From contig NCHM01000001.1 in assembly GCA_002257205.1 (NCBI GenBank), forward strand, positions 1 to 64,000: 64,000 nucleotides of DNA, written 5' to 3'. Positions 16,494 to 24,977 of the stretch are shown one piece after another. The notes below the pieces were generated by a model. That model made no database searches, was not told the DNA's origin, and was given only the letters and a program-made list of their open reading frames with translations. The translations under genes were made by a program, and so were the position numbers. Source of the stretch: Rhizobiales bacterium 24-66-13 (GTDB taxonomy: Bacteria; Pseudomonadota; Alphaproteobacteria; Rhizobiales; Xanthobacteraceae). The stretch's first letter is position 1. Every line of letters begins with the position of its first letter.

Positions 16494-17707
16494 GCAGTGT
16501 CGCGATCACCGGCTTCGGCGTCGTCTCGGCCGCCGGATCCGACCGGCGCGCCTTCGCCCGCGCGCTGTTCGAAGGGCGCAGCGCCATCGGCGAGGTCGTG
16601 CTGCCGCGCGCCTTCGGGCGCCGTGTCTTCAGGGCCGCGCAGATCGGCGCTCTTCCGGGCAATGCGGCGAACACGGCCGGCGACCGGCGCACCTATGACC
16701 GCTTCAGCGTGCTGGCCTTGCTGGCCGCGGAGGAGGCGGTCGCTGCGGCCGGGCTCGACACGGAAGAGTTGGCGGGCGCGCGGACTTCGGTGGTGCTGGG
16801 AACCGGCATCGGCGGTGCCACTTCCATCGACGACAGCCACCACGGGCTCTATGTGGAGCAGCGACGGCCCGATCCCCTCACCATTCCCCGGCTGATGGCC
16901 CATGCGGCCCCCGCGCTGCTCAGCCGCCGCTGGGGCTGCCGCGGAACCGTCCTCGCCATATCGAGCGCATGCGCCTCGGGCGCGCAGGCCATCGGGCTCG
17001 GCATGATCTTGATCCGGACCGGCCTCGCCGATCGCGTGCTCGTGGGGGGAACCGAGGCCTCGCTCACGCCGTCCGCCCTTGAGAGCTGGCAGGCCATGCG
17101 CGTCTTGACCTCGACCCGCTGCCGGCCCTTCTGCGTAGACCGCGACGGCATGGCGCTGGGCGAGGGCGCGGCCGTGTTCGTGCTGGAGAGCGACGCGGCG
17201 GCGGCGCGCAGGCGCGCGCCGGTCCTCGCGCGTCTGCGCGGCTACGGCACGACTTCCGACGCCGGCGACCTGGTGCGCCCGGATGCCGGCGGCGCGGCGG
17301 CGGCCATCCGCGCCGCCCTGGACGATGCCGGCCTCGCGCCACACGAGATCAGCCATGTGAACGCCCATGGCACTGGCACACGGCTGAACGACGCCGCCGA
17401 GGCCGAGGCCCTTCAGGCGGTTTTGGGCGCCGATGCGTCGCGCATTCCGCTCTCCGCGACCAAGCCGGTCCACGGCCACACGCTGGGGGCCTCCGGCGCC
17501 GTCGAACTCGCCGCGACGATCCTCGCCCTCCAGTCCCGCACCGCGCCGGGAACCTTCGGCTTCGAGGCGGCGCAGGCCGAGTATCCGCTGGCCATCAGCG
17601 CCCAGAACCAGCCGATCGCCGGCGCGATCGGCCTCAGCAACAGCTTCGCGTTCGGCGGCGTCAATGCCGCGCTGATCGTGGAGGCTCCCCCGCTCGCGTC
17701 CCTGTGA
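16490..17707 (+). CDS. beta-ketoacyl-ACP synthase (FabF-like)
   Basis: A 405-residue thiolase-fold condensing enzyme. Catalytic Cys161 is in ISSACASGAQ, His293 in VNAHGTGTRLND, Lys325 in SATKPVHGH and His330 in GHTLGASGAVE, so the FabF Cys-His-Lys-His set is complete. It should extend an ACP-bound acyl chain with malonyl units. Adjacent single-gene ACP and ketosynthase, without ketoreductase or dehydratase in the operon, suggest either one round of condensation to a beta-keto acyl product or borrowing of the host's FabG/FabZ. Its ATG overlaps the ACP stop by four bases. Confidence 0.92.
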   Translation: MSSVAITGFGVVSAAGSDRRAFARALFEGRSAIGEVVLPRAFGRRVFRAAQIGALPGNAANTAGDRRTYDRFSVLALLAAEEAVAAAGLDTEELAGARTSVVLGTGIGGATSIDDSHHGLYVEQRRPDPLTIPRLMAHAAPALLSRRWGCRGTVLAISSACASGAQAIGLGMILIRTGLADRVLVGGTEASLTPSALESWQAMRVLTSTRCRPFCVDRDGMALGEGAAVFVLESDAAAARRRAPVLARLRGYGTTSDAGDLVRPDAGGAAAAIRAALDDAGLAPHEISHVNAHGTGTRLNDAAEAEALQAVLGADASRIPLSATKPVHGHTLGASGAVELAATILALQSRTAPGTFGFEAAQAEYPLAISAQNQPIAGAIGLSNSFAFGGVNAALIVEAPPLASL

Positions 17708-18435
17708 GGCCCGCTTTGCCCCCTGCGCAACCCTCGCCGCCGTCCCTCTGGCAGGCGATCGTCGATTTCGACGGCACGATCTCCGTTAACGACACCACCG
17801 ACCGGGTGCTCGAGCGCTTCGCCGCGCCGGGCTGGGAGGAAATCGAGGCCGAATGGCACGCCGGCCGTATCGGCTCGCGCGCCTGCATGGCCCGGCAGGT
17901 CGATCTGCTGCGCGTCGTGCCCGACGTGCTCGACACCTTCGCCGCCTCGCTGGAGATCGACCCCGGTTTCCCGGGCTTCGCGCGCCTTTGCCGGCGCCAC
18001 GCCATTCCCCTCACCATCGTTTCCGATGGCCTCGACAGAACGATCCGCACGGTCATGGCGCGCGCCGGCCTCGGCCATATCCCGGTGGTCGCCAACGAGC
18101 TGCGGTGGATGGGCGGCGATCGCTGGCGGCTGCTGTCGCCTCATGCGGCGCCGGGCGGGGCCTGCGGCAGCGGCACCTGCAAGTGCCGTGTCGCCGCGCA
18201 GTTGGCGCGGCCGCTGAACTTGCTGGTGGGCGACGGGCGCTCGGATTTCTGCGTGGCGGGCGAAGCCGACCTTGTCTTTGCCAAGGCGAGCCTCGTGGCC
18301 CACTGCGCGCAGGCCGGCATCCCCCACCACCCAATCGCGGATTTTGCGGACGCCAGCGCGCGCCTGGAAGCCGTTCTGGCCGGCGCGCCGCTGCTGGCCG
18401 CACCCCGTCAACTCGAGGACAAGATCAATGGATAA
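17704..18435 (+). CDS. HAD-family phosphatase (MtnX/SerB-like)
   Basis: A 243-residue HAD phosphatase. Motif I is VDFDGTISVND (Asp21 nucleophile, Asp23), motif II is TIVSDGLDRTI, and motif IV is GDGRSDFCVAGEAD. The start is GTG 17704, overlapping the ketosynthase stop. A short cysteine cluster, CGSGTCKC, at about residues 156-163 lies before motif IV; similar clusters occur in MtnX-like phosphatases and could bind a metal (inference). The substrate is unknown. In this operon it could dephosphorylate an amino-alcohol or phospho-acyl intermediate rather than act in methionine salvage, since no mtn genes are near. Confidence 0.82.
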   Translation: MRPALPPAQPSPPSLWQAIVDFDGTISVNDTTDRVLERFAAPGWEEIEAEWHAGRIGSRACMARQVDLLRVVPDVLDTFAASLEIDPGFPGFARLCRRHAIPLTIVSDGLDRTIRTVMARAGLGHIPVVANELRWMGGDRWRLLSPHAAPGGACGSGTCKCRVAAQLARPLNLLVGDGRSDFCVAGEADLVFAKASLVAHCAQAGIPHHPIADFADASARLEAVLAGAPLLAAPRQLEDKING

Positions 18436-19870
18436 CGCCGTTCTCCAGCACGACCGTTCGCCCGCCGCCAGCGCGGAGACGCGCGCCGGCCTCGCCGCAG
18501 AGGAGGCGCGCCTGCTCGCGCTCGAGGCCGTGTATTGCTCCCATGGCGATACGGTCCATTACACGCAGTTCCCGAAGATCTTCTCGGGCTGCGAAGGGTC
18601 CTTCATGCTGGATGCGGCCGGAAACCGCTTCCTCGACTTGCAGATGTGGTATTCGGCGGTCAATTTCGGCTACGCCAACCCACGCCTCAACGCGGCGCTG
18701 AAGCGCCAGATCGACACGCTGCCGCAGGTCGCCAGCCAATATCTCCATCGCGAGAAGATCGAGCTCGCGGCGATGATCGCGCAGGATGCCGCGGCCAAGT
18801 TCGGGGCCAAGGGGCGGGTGCATTTCAACGTCGGCGGCGCCCAGGCGGTGGAGGATTCCCTCAAGATCGTGCGCAACGCCAGCAACGGCAAAAGCCTGAT
18901 GTTCGCCTTCGAGGGCGGCTATCACGGCCGCACGCTCGGGGCGTCCGCCATCACCTCGTCCTACCGCTATCGCCGCCGCTTCGGCCATTTCGGCGAGCGC
19001 GCGCACTTCATCCCCTTTCCCTACCATTTCCGGGGGCCGAAGGGGATGAGCAAGGAGGAATATGGCGAACATTGCGTCGCGCAGTTCGCCCGTCTGTTCG
19101 AGAGCGAGTATAACGGCGTCTGGGACCCCAAGTCCGGCCAGGCGGAATACGCGGCCTTCTATGTGGAGCCCTTGCAGGGCACGGGCGGATACGTCATTCC
19201 CCCGCCGAATTTCTTCAAGGGACTGAAGAAGGTCCTCGACGACCACGGCATCTTGCTGGTCGTCGACGAGATCCAGATGGGCTTCTACCGGACGGGAAAA
19301 CTCTGGTCGATCGAGCATTTCGGCGTACAGCCGGACGTGATCGTGTTCGGCAAGGCGGTCACCAACGGCCTCAATCCCCTGTCCGGTGTCTGGGCGAAGG
19401 AAGAGCTCATCAACCCCACCATCTTCCCGGCCGGCTCCACCCATTCCACCTTCAACGCCAATCCGCTCGGCACCGCCGTCGCACTGGAGGCGATGAAGAT
19501 GATGGCCGAGGAGGAGTACGAGCCCATGGTCATGGCCAAGGGCGCGTATTTCCTGGAGGGTCTCAGGGACTTGCAGCGTCGCCACCGGATCGTCGGCGAC
19601 GTGGACGGGCTCGGCATGGCGCTGCGCATGGAGATCTGCGAGGCGCACGACAGCTACACGCCGGCGAAGCGCCTCGTGGACCTCATGTGCGACGAGGGCA
19701 TGAAGGCCGATCTCGAGGTCGCCGGCTGCCGCTACGGGCTGGTGCTCGACATCGGCGGCTACCACAAGAACGTCATCACCCTCGCGCCGGCGCTGACCAT
19801 GAGCTACGCCGAGATCGATCTCGCCATCGCGCTGCTCGACCAACTGCTCGCCCGTGTCGCGGCGGCTTGA
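18428..19870 (+). CDS. class III PLP-dependent aminotransferase
   Basis: A 480-residue aminotransferase of the ornithine/diaminobutyrate/acetylornithine group. The cofactor lysine is Lys309 in VIVFGKAVTNGLNP, the ring-binding Asp280 is in LLVVDEIQMGFYRTG, the phosphate-binding loop is FNVGGAQAVEDSLK, and the aromatic stacking site is FEGGYHGRTLGAS. ATG 18428 overlaps the phosphatase stop by eight bases. Members usually move an amino group between 2-oxoglutarate and a distal keto group or aldehyde. Here it may aminate a beta-keto or aldehyde derivative of the ACP-bound chain (inference). Confidence 0.9.
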   Translation: MDNAVLQHDRSPAASAETRAGLAAEEARLLALEAVYCSHGDTVHYTQFPKIFSGCEGSFMLDAAGNRFLDLQMWYSAVNFGYANPRLNAALKRQIDTLPQVASQYLHREKIELAAMIAQDAAAKFGAKGRVHFNVGGAQAVEDSLKIVRNASNGKSLMFAFEGGYHGRTLGASAITSSYRYRRRFGHFGERAHFIPFPYHFRGPKGMSKEEYGEHCVAQFARLFESEYNGVWDPKSGQAEYAAFYVEPLQGTGGYVIPPPNFFKGLKKVLDDHGILLVVDEIQMGFYRTGKLWSIEHFGVQPDVIVFGKAVTNGLNPLSGVWAKEELINPTIFPAGSTHSTFNANPLGTAVALEAMKMMAEEEYEPMVMAKGAYFLEGLRDLQRRHRIVGDVDGLGMALRMEICEAHDSYTPAKRLVDLMCDEGMKADLEVAGCRYGLVLDIGGYHKNVITLAPALTMSYAEIDLAIALLDQLLARVAAA

Positions 19871-19882
19871 AGGCGCGTGGCC

Positions 19883-20806
19883 ATGGCTCGGTTTCATGTG
19901 ATCGATCTGGACGGCAGCCTGCCGGCTCAGGAACCGCTGCGCCGGCGCATCGACGCGGGGACGGCCACCCGCATCGATGCCGTCGACCTCGCCGGCCGTT
20001 TGCGCATCGTCGCGAGCCGCAGGGCGCTGCGCCGCCTCGCCGCCCGGCTGCCACCGGCGGAGCGTAGCGCGGGCGCGACCGTTACCTTCTACGGCTCGGG
20101 CGACTTTCACCACCTCACGGCTGGGCTGGTAGCGGCGCTGGACGAGGCCGTCACCATCGTCCATTTCGACAATCATCCCGACTGGGTGCGGTTCCCCGCC
20201 ACGCACAATTGCGGCGCCTGGGTCAACCGGGCGCTGAGCCTGCGGCAGGTGAACAAGGTGGTGACCATCGGCCCGTGCAGCAGCGATCTGGTGCGGCCCG
20301 AATTGCAGTTTGCGAATCTGGCAGCGGTCCGCGACGGGCGCATCGCGCTCTATCCCTGGCGGCATCCCCCGTCGCGCGTCTGGGGTCGCTACGGCCACAC
20401 GCGGTGCTACCGGCAGGAGGGCGAGCATCTGCACTGGCGCAATCTGGCCGAGGAAAGCTGGACGGACTTCCTCGACGAGCTCGTCGAGGAAATTCCCACC
20501 CGTGCCGTGTGGATCACCATCGACAAGGACGTGCTCGCGCGCGGCGACGCGTTGACCAACTGGGACCAGGGCGCCTTGCCGCTCGGCCATCTGCTGGCCG
20601 CCGTCGAGCGCCTTGCCGGCACGCACCGGATCGCCGGCGTGGATGTCTGCGGCGACTGGTCGGAGCCGCGCTTTTCCGACCCGTTCCGCGCGCTCCTCGC
20701 CAGGTTCGACCATCCGCCGGCCCAGCACCCCAGCGCCACCGACCTCGCCGTCAATGCGCGGGTGAATGCCGAACTCATCGACCTCTTCGACCGGGTGTTG
20801 TCATGA
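19883..20806 (+). CDS. arginase/ureohydrolase-fold protein
   Basis: A 307-residue protein of the arginase/agmatinase/acetylpolyamine-hydrolase fold. All six expected metal ligands are visible: GSGDFHHLT (His), HFDNHPDW (Asp, His, Asp) and WITIDKDVLA (Asp, Asp). It is therefore likely a dinuclear Mn enzyme. The loops that fix arginine in true arginases are not evident, so the substrate may be another guanidine, an amidine or an acylated amine. ATG 19883 is preferred over GTG 19877. It begins 12 bases after the aminotransferase and overlaps the hydrolase gene, so it belongs to the biosynthetic operon and not to arginine catabolism. Confidence 0.75.
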   Translation: MARFHVIDLDGSLPAQEPLRRRIDAGTATRIDAVDLAGRLRIVASRRALRRLAARLPPAERSAGATVTFYGSGDFHHLTAGLVAALDEAVTIVHFDNHPDWVRFPATHNCGAWVNRALSLRQVNKVVTIGPCSSDLVRPELQFANLAAVRDGRIALYPWRHPPSRVWGRYGHTRCYRQEGEHLHWRNLAEESWTDFLDELVEEIPTRAVWITIDKDVLARGDALTNWDQGALPLGHLLAAVERLAGTHRIAGVDVCGDWSEPRFSDPFRALLARFDHPPAQHPSATDLAVNARVNAELIDLFDRVLS

Positions 20807-21708
20807 TGTCGAGGAACGCGGGCCGGTCGCGAAACGGGGACGGTCCTGCGGCCCGGTTCGCCACGTCCGACCACGGCATAAGGCTGGCCGGCGGGCGAAC
20901 CGGCTTCCTGCTGCTCCACGGCCTCGGCGGCACGCCGGTGGAACTGAAGCTCATCGCGCGGGCGCTCAACGTCGCCGGCCACACGGTGCATTGCCCGCAG
21001 CTCGTCGGCCATTGCGGCAGCAAGGGGGACCTGCTCGCCACCGGCTGGCGCGACTGGGCGCAGAGCGCCCTCGATGCGCTGGCCTCCCTCCACGCCGAGT
21101 GCGACCGAGTGATCGTCGGCGGGCTCTCCATGGGTGCGGTGCTGGCCATCCATGTCGCCGCCGAACGGCCGACCCAGGTGGACGGCCTCGCACTCTACGC
21201 GCCGACCCTGCGCTACGACGGATGGTCGATCCCGCGCTACGCCTTCCTGCTGAAGTGGCTGATCAACACGCCGCTCGGCCGCCGCTACAGTTTTTCCGAG
21301 CGCGAGCCCTACGGCATCAAGCACAGGCGCACCCGACAGACGATCATGGAGGCAATGGCCTCCGGCGACACGGCGCTGGCCGGGCTGGAGGGCACGCCAG
21401 CCCGCGCGCTCCAGCAGCTCTGGCGGCTTGTCGCGGCGACGCGCGCGCGGATGCCCGCCGTCACCTGCCCGGCGCTGCTCGTGCATGCGCGCGAGGACGA
21501 TATCGCCGGGCTCTCCAACGCCTTCGAGATCCAGCATCGCCTGGGTGGGCTCGTCGATGCGGTGATCCTTGAGGATTGCTATCACCTCGTCACCATCGAC
21601 CAGCAGCGCGGCATCGTGGTGGACCGCACGCTCGCCCTCGCAAACCGCCTCGCGACCGGCGGCGGGAGGGTGCCGCCCCGCCGTGCGCGCGCGGTCGCGG
21701 CGCAATGA
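20803..21708 (+). CDS. alpha/beta hydrolase (carboxylesterase/thioesterase-like)
   Basis: A 301-residue alpha/beta-hydrolase. The oxyanion loop is LLLHGLGGTPVELK, the nucleophile serine sits in VIVGGLSMGAVLA, the acid is in LLVHAREDDIA, and the catalytic histidine is in LEDCYHLVTIDQQ. The layout is like the Est30/monoacylglycerol-lipase family, which cleaves esters of long acyl chains. In this operon it may release or transfer the acyl product from the ACP. Two ATG codons (20803 and 20806) are possible starts. A basic tail of about 15 residues (RVPPRRARAVAAQ) follows the fold. Its end overlaps the next gene by four bases. Confidence 0.85.
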   Translation: MMSRNAGRSRNGDGPAARFATSDHGIRLAGGRTGFLLLHGLGGTPVELKLIARALNVAGHTVHCPQLVGHCGSKGDLLATGWRDWAQSALDALASLHAECDRVIVGGLSMGAVLAIHVAAERPTQVDGLALYAPTLRYDGWSIPRYAFLLKWLINTPLGRRYSFSEREPYGIKHRRTRQTIMEAMASGDTALAGLEGTPARALQQLWRLVAATRARMPAVTCPALLVHAREDDIAGLSNAFEIQHRLGGLVDAVILEDCYHLVTIDQQRGIVVDRTLALANRLATGGGRVPPRRARAVAAQ

Positions 21709-22871
21709 CGATGTTCGCGGGGCGGGTCGCCGTCAGCATCGCCGAGATCGCGGCGTCGGATTGGGACGCCTGCCTGCCGGGCGAGGCGGAAAACCACGCC
21801 TATTTCAGCGCCTGCGACGGCGCGGCCGTCGCCTCCGGTGTCGGCCTGCGCTGCGGAGCGGTGGTCGTCACGGATCCGGTCGGCGTCGTCGCCGTGGCGC
21901 CGGTCTTTCCCTTCGCGTACCGGTTCGATACGCCGTTGCAGGGGCGTGCGCGGCGGTGGGCGGAAGCGGCCTTCCGGCTGGTGCCCGGCCTCGCGGCGCT
22001 CCGGGTGCTGTGCGTCGGCTCGCCTTATGCGGAGCGCTGCCACCTCGGCTTCGCCGCGCGCCTCGATGCGACGGCCCGCGCCGGCGCGATGGAGGCCGTG
22101 CTGGCCGCGCTGGAGGACGAGGCACGGGCGCGAGGCGCGCATCTCGTCGCGTTCAAGGACCTCGCCCCGCGTGAGGATGCGGCGCTCGCGCCGATGCTCC
22201 GGCGCGCCGGTTTCGCGAGCCTCAACAGCCTGCCGGTCGCCACACTCGACCTGCCCTTCGCCGACGCGGAGGGCTATCTCGCCTCGCTCTCCGGGGCGAC
22301 GCGCAAGGACATCCGCCGCAAGCTCGCGAAGGCCGGCGCGGTGCGCATCGAGCATCGCATCGGCATCGCCGGGCTGGAGGGGCAGATCGAAGCCCTCTAC
22401 GAGGCAACGCGCGCGCGCAGCAGCCTCGACTATGGAGACCTCGAAGTGCTGCCGCCGGGCTATTTCGCGGCCGTCGCCGAGGCGCTCGGAGAGCGCGCCG
22501 TCTTCGCCCTCTACTTTGTCGGCGATACCCTCGCGGCCTTCAACCTGCTTCTCGTCGAACCGGACCGGGTGATCGACAAGTTCCTGGGCATGCGCGACCC
22601 GCTGGCGCGCGAGCACAATCTCTATGCGGTCAGCTGGATGGCGAACGTGCGCTTCTGCCTGGAGCGGGCCGTCGGCGAGTTGCAGACCGGGCAGACCGCC
22701 TACGCCTCCAAGCTGCGCTTCGGCAGCCGTCTAGTCCCTTCAACCATTCGCTTCCGCCATCGCAATCGCCTGATGCAATGCCTGCTCGCACGCCTGGGCC
22801 CATGGTTGTCCTTCGATCACCTGGATCCGCAGCTTGCCTCCTCGCGAAGCTTCTCGTCGCCTGATCGCTGA
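21705..22871 (+). CDS. FemAB/GNAT-like N-acyltransferase (peptidogalycan type)
   Basis: A 388-residue protein with two GNAT-like lobes as in FemAB-type acyltransferases. The second lobe shows ATRKDIRRKLAKAG, then ALYFVGDTLAAFNLLL and RVIDKFLGMRDPLAREHNLY, typical of the BioF2/Acetyltransf_6 group. Family members transfer aminoacyl or acyl groups onto amines, and some use ACP-bound donors. As the last gene of the ACP operon it is a good candidate for joining the acyl chain to the amine made by the aminotransferase (inference). A weak hairpin, CGGAGCTC-CA-GAGCTCCG at 22889-22906, follows without a T-run. Confidence 0.78.
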   Translation: MTMFAGRVAVSIAEIAASDWDACLPGEAENHAYFSACDGAAVASGVGLRCGAVVVTDPVGVVAVAPVFPFAYRFDTPLQGRARRWAEAAFRLVPGLAALRVLCVGSPYAERCHLGFAARLDATARAGAMEAVLAALEDEARARGAHLVAFKDLAPREDAALAPMLRRAGFASLNSLPVATLDLPFADAEGYLASLSGATRKDIRRKLAKAGAVRIEHRIGIAGLEGQIEALYEATRARSSLDYGDLEVLPPGYFAAVAEALGERAVFALYFVGDTLAAFNLLLVEPDRVIDKFLGMRDPLAREHNLYAVSWMANVRFCLERAVGELQTGQTAYASKLRFGSRLVPSTIRFRHRNRLMQCLLARLGPWLSFDHLDPQLASSRSFSSPDR

Positions 22872-23316
22872 ACCCCGGGCTCCGCGGCCGGAGCTCCAGA
22901 GCTCCGATGGACTGGGAGCGAGCGAAACGCTCAGCGTGACTTCAGCGCCGACCGGCGCGGCCGATGGTCGAGGACGTGCGTGGCGTCCAACTGAGCCGCC
23001 ATCGTCCACTCCGTGGGCGGCGCGCCAGTCGACCGCCTCCACTTGGATCAAGGCCGACGGCGCCGCTGGCAGGTCCATGGCAAACCCGGTCAACCTCTCA
23101 CTCTTTGACGCTCCCGAGATACGAGAGATGACTGGGGGTGCTTCCTCCGCAAATGACCTGAGCCCAAGCCGGGGCTCATTTGAATGCGGAGAAGGTCAGG
23201 CTCTCGCTTGCCCGCGGCGACGGAGAGCCGCCGAACGCCCGCCATGACAGCCGGCGACTTTCGTCCCGATGCTTCCATTCCGCTTCCAACGCCCGCCGCG
23301 CGGAGCTATGGAAGCA
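22872..23316. other. intergenic region without a supported gene
   Basis: Between the end of the biosynthetic operon and the tRNA-Gly terminator, about 445 bases hold no reading frame with recognisable content. The only structure seen is the short hairpin at 22889-22906. It may be the 3' end of the operon transcript or degraded sequence. Confidence 0.5.
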
Positions 23317-23336
23317 GAAAACGCCCCGAAGGGCGC
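23317..23336 (-). terminator. terminator of the tRNA-Gly gene
   Basis: On the minus strand: GCGCCC-TTCG-GGGCGT followed by TTTC, a short GC-rich tetraloop hairpin with a weak T-run, about 30 bases past the CCA end of the tRNA fragment. Its presence supports the idea that sequence left of the fragment is the original chromosomal flank. Confidence 0.6.
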
Positions 23337-23367
23337 TTGCTAACTATCTGATTTTCTTGAGAGAAAC

Positions 23368-23412
23368 TGGAGCGGGCGATGGGATTCGAACCCACGACCC
23401 CAACCTTGGCAA
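23368..23412 (-). other. attachment site: 3' half of tRNA-Gly(GCC)
   Basis: The minus strand reads TTGCCAAGGTTGGGGTCGTG, then GGTTCGAATCCCATCGCCCG and CTCCA: anticodon GCC, 3' anticodon stem, variable loop, T-arm with GTTCGAATC, acceptor strand and encoded CCA. The D-arm and 5' acceptor strand are absent; homology ends at 23412, where unrelated sequence begins. A tRNA 3' half beside a tyrosine integrase gene is the classic result of site-specific integration. The intact tRNA should lie at the far end of the element, beyond the right edge. Azorhizobium caulinodans is known to carry a symbiosis ICE in a tRNA-Gly gene. Confidence 0.82.
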
Positions 23413-23585
23413 AATTGGAGACATTGTTGTCCGGGGTTTTCCTCAGTTGGACTGACTTGTAAAAGGCAATATTATTCAGTGAGTTATTGATATTCGCCTT
23501 TCTGACATGGTATGAGATTTTCCGTCAAGGTGGTCACTAGGTGGTCACCAATTTCGATGGTGTCGGCCGATCGAAAGGCACGGAA

Positions 23586-24920
23586 ATGACGAAGGAAAAT
23601 GCCGTAAGGCTTACAAAAAAGGTGGTCGATGGCATCATCTCGAACGATGAGCGTCGTTTCGTTTGGGATAGTGAGCTATCCGGATTTGGTGTCCGAGCGG
23701 ACCCCAGCGGATCAAAGACGTTCATCATCAGATACCGCGCCAATGGCGGCGGGCGGAACGCTCCCAAGCGGTTTCAGACGGTCGGCCGCTATGGAAACTT
23801 GACCGTCGACGAGGCACGCAAGAAGGCAAAGATTCTGCTCGGCGCAGCTGCGAAAGGTGAGGATCCTGCCGGCGAGCTTCGGACAAAGCGTCGCGAAATG
23901 CTAATGGCGGAGCTGATCGGTCTTTATGACGAAGAAGGCTGCTTCGTTCAGCGCGGCATTCGGCAGGGCGAGCCCATGAAGCCCCGCACCAAGGCTTACA
24001 CGATCGCGCGTTTACGACATCATGTCGTGCCGCTGCTCGGACGAAAGCGGGTGTCGGAGGTTGGTGCGGGCGAGATCGAACGCTTCGTGCGGGATGTGAC
24101 CAACGGCAAGACCGCCAAGGATGAGAAAATCGGGTTTCGCAAACGCATCATCGTTCGCGGCGGCGAGGGGGCCGCGCGGAAGGTCGTAAAGGATCTCTCC
24201 GCCGTTTTCAGCTTTGCTGTGCGGCGCAAGATAGTGTCCTCGAATCCTTGCGACATCGCTGCTGTGAAAAAATCCGACAACAGGCGCGATAGGTATTTGA
24301 CTCTCGAGGAGATCAGCCGTCTCGGCAAGGCATTCGACGCGCTGGAACAGGAGGGCGTCAACGCCAAAGCATTGAACATTGCACGCCTGTGGGCTTTGAC
24401 CGGCTGTCGTCGCGACGAGATCGCCGCGCTGCGATGGAACGAGGTGAGTTTCGAGCACGGCCTTCTCGTTTTGGACGACAGCAAGACTGGAAAGTCCATT
24501 CGGCCGCTTGGCGCGGCTGCAATCGTGCTGCTGCGTGGCATGACAAGGAAGCCGGGTTCCGACTTCGTATTCCCGGCTGAGCGGGGAGATGGCCATTTTC
24601 AGGGAACAAAGGGCGTATGGACCAAGGTTGTCGCGAAAGCGGAACTACCTGGCGTTACCCCGCATACGCTGAGGCATACGATGGGGTCAACCGCCGTCTC
24701 CTATGGCGAGGGGTTACCCCTGACAGGAGCCATCCTTGGCCATGCGAATGCACGCTCAACGGCTATCTACGCGCATGTGCAACATGATCCTTCGCGTCGT
24801 GCAGCCAATCGAATTTCGGGAAAGATTGCGGAAGCACTGGCAGGAAAGAACGAGGCATCGGCTCAGAGCGGGCAATCGGATGGACATGAACACCGGATCG
24901 CAGAAAGCGAAGTTGCCTAA
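23586..24920 (+). CDS. int: tyrosine integrase, P4/DUF4102 type
   Basis: A 444-residue site-specific recombinase. The arm-binding domain (DUF4102) is at the N-terminus (SELSGFGVRADPSGSKTFII, about 30-50), a core-binding domain is at about 110-230, and the catalytic domain carries Arg in TGCRRDEIAALRW, HxxR in TPHTLRHTMGS, His in LGHANARST and the nucleophile Tyr in AIYAHVQ. All catalytic residues are present. ATG 23586 is chosen as the natural start of the DUF4102 part; 23541 is in frame but lacks homology. It starts about 170 bases from the tRNA-Gly fragment. Codon use is less GC-rich than neighbours, fitting horizontal transfer. It should insert and, with an excisionase not seen here, excise the element. 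Confidence 0.93.
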   Translation: MTKENAVRLTKKVVDGIISNDERRFVWDSELSGFGVRADPSGSKTFIIRYRANGGGRNAPKRFQTVGRYGNLTVDEARKKAKILLGAAAKGEDPAGELRTKRREMLMAELIGLYDEEGCFVQRGIRQGEPMKPRTKAYTIARLRHHVVPLLGRKRVSEVGAGEIERFVRDVTNGKTAKDEKIGFRKRIIVRGGEGAARKVVKDLSAVFSFAVRRKIVSSNPCDIAAVKKSDNRRDRYLTLEEISRLGKAFDALEQEGVNAKALNIARLWALTGCRRDEIAALRWNEVSFEHGLLVLDDSKTGKSIRPLGAAAIVLLRGMTRKPGSDFVFPAERGDGHFQGTKGVWTKVVAKAELPGVTPHTLRHTMGSTAVSYGEGLPLTGAILGHANARSTAIYAHVQHDPSRRAANRISGKIAEALAGKNEASAQSGQSDGHEHRIAESEVA

Positions 24921-24977
24921 CTGTTTGATCCCGGGGTTTAATGGTGCAGTCTTTTCGCAAGAATGGAAGGAAGCGCT

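Noticed and set aside
18425..20728. A 767-codon minus-strand frame without stops
   Set aside because: It is antisense to the aminotransferase and arginase-fold genes, has no family resemblance and reflects the high GC bias at third positions.
22889..22906. Hairpin CGGAGCTC-CA-GAGCTCCG as terminator of the biosynthetic operon
   Set aside because: The stem is only 8 bp and no T-run follows on either strand, so I do not call it a terminator.
23368..23412. A functional tRNA-Gly gene
   Set aside because: The D-arm, 5' anticodon stem and 5' acceptor strand are missing, so it cannot fold as a tRNA.
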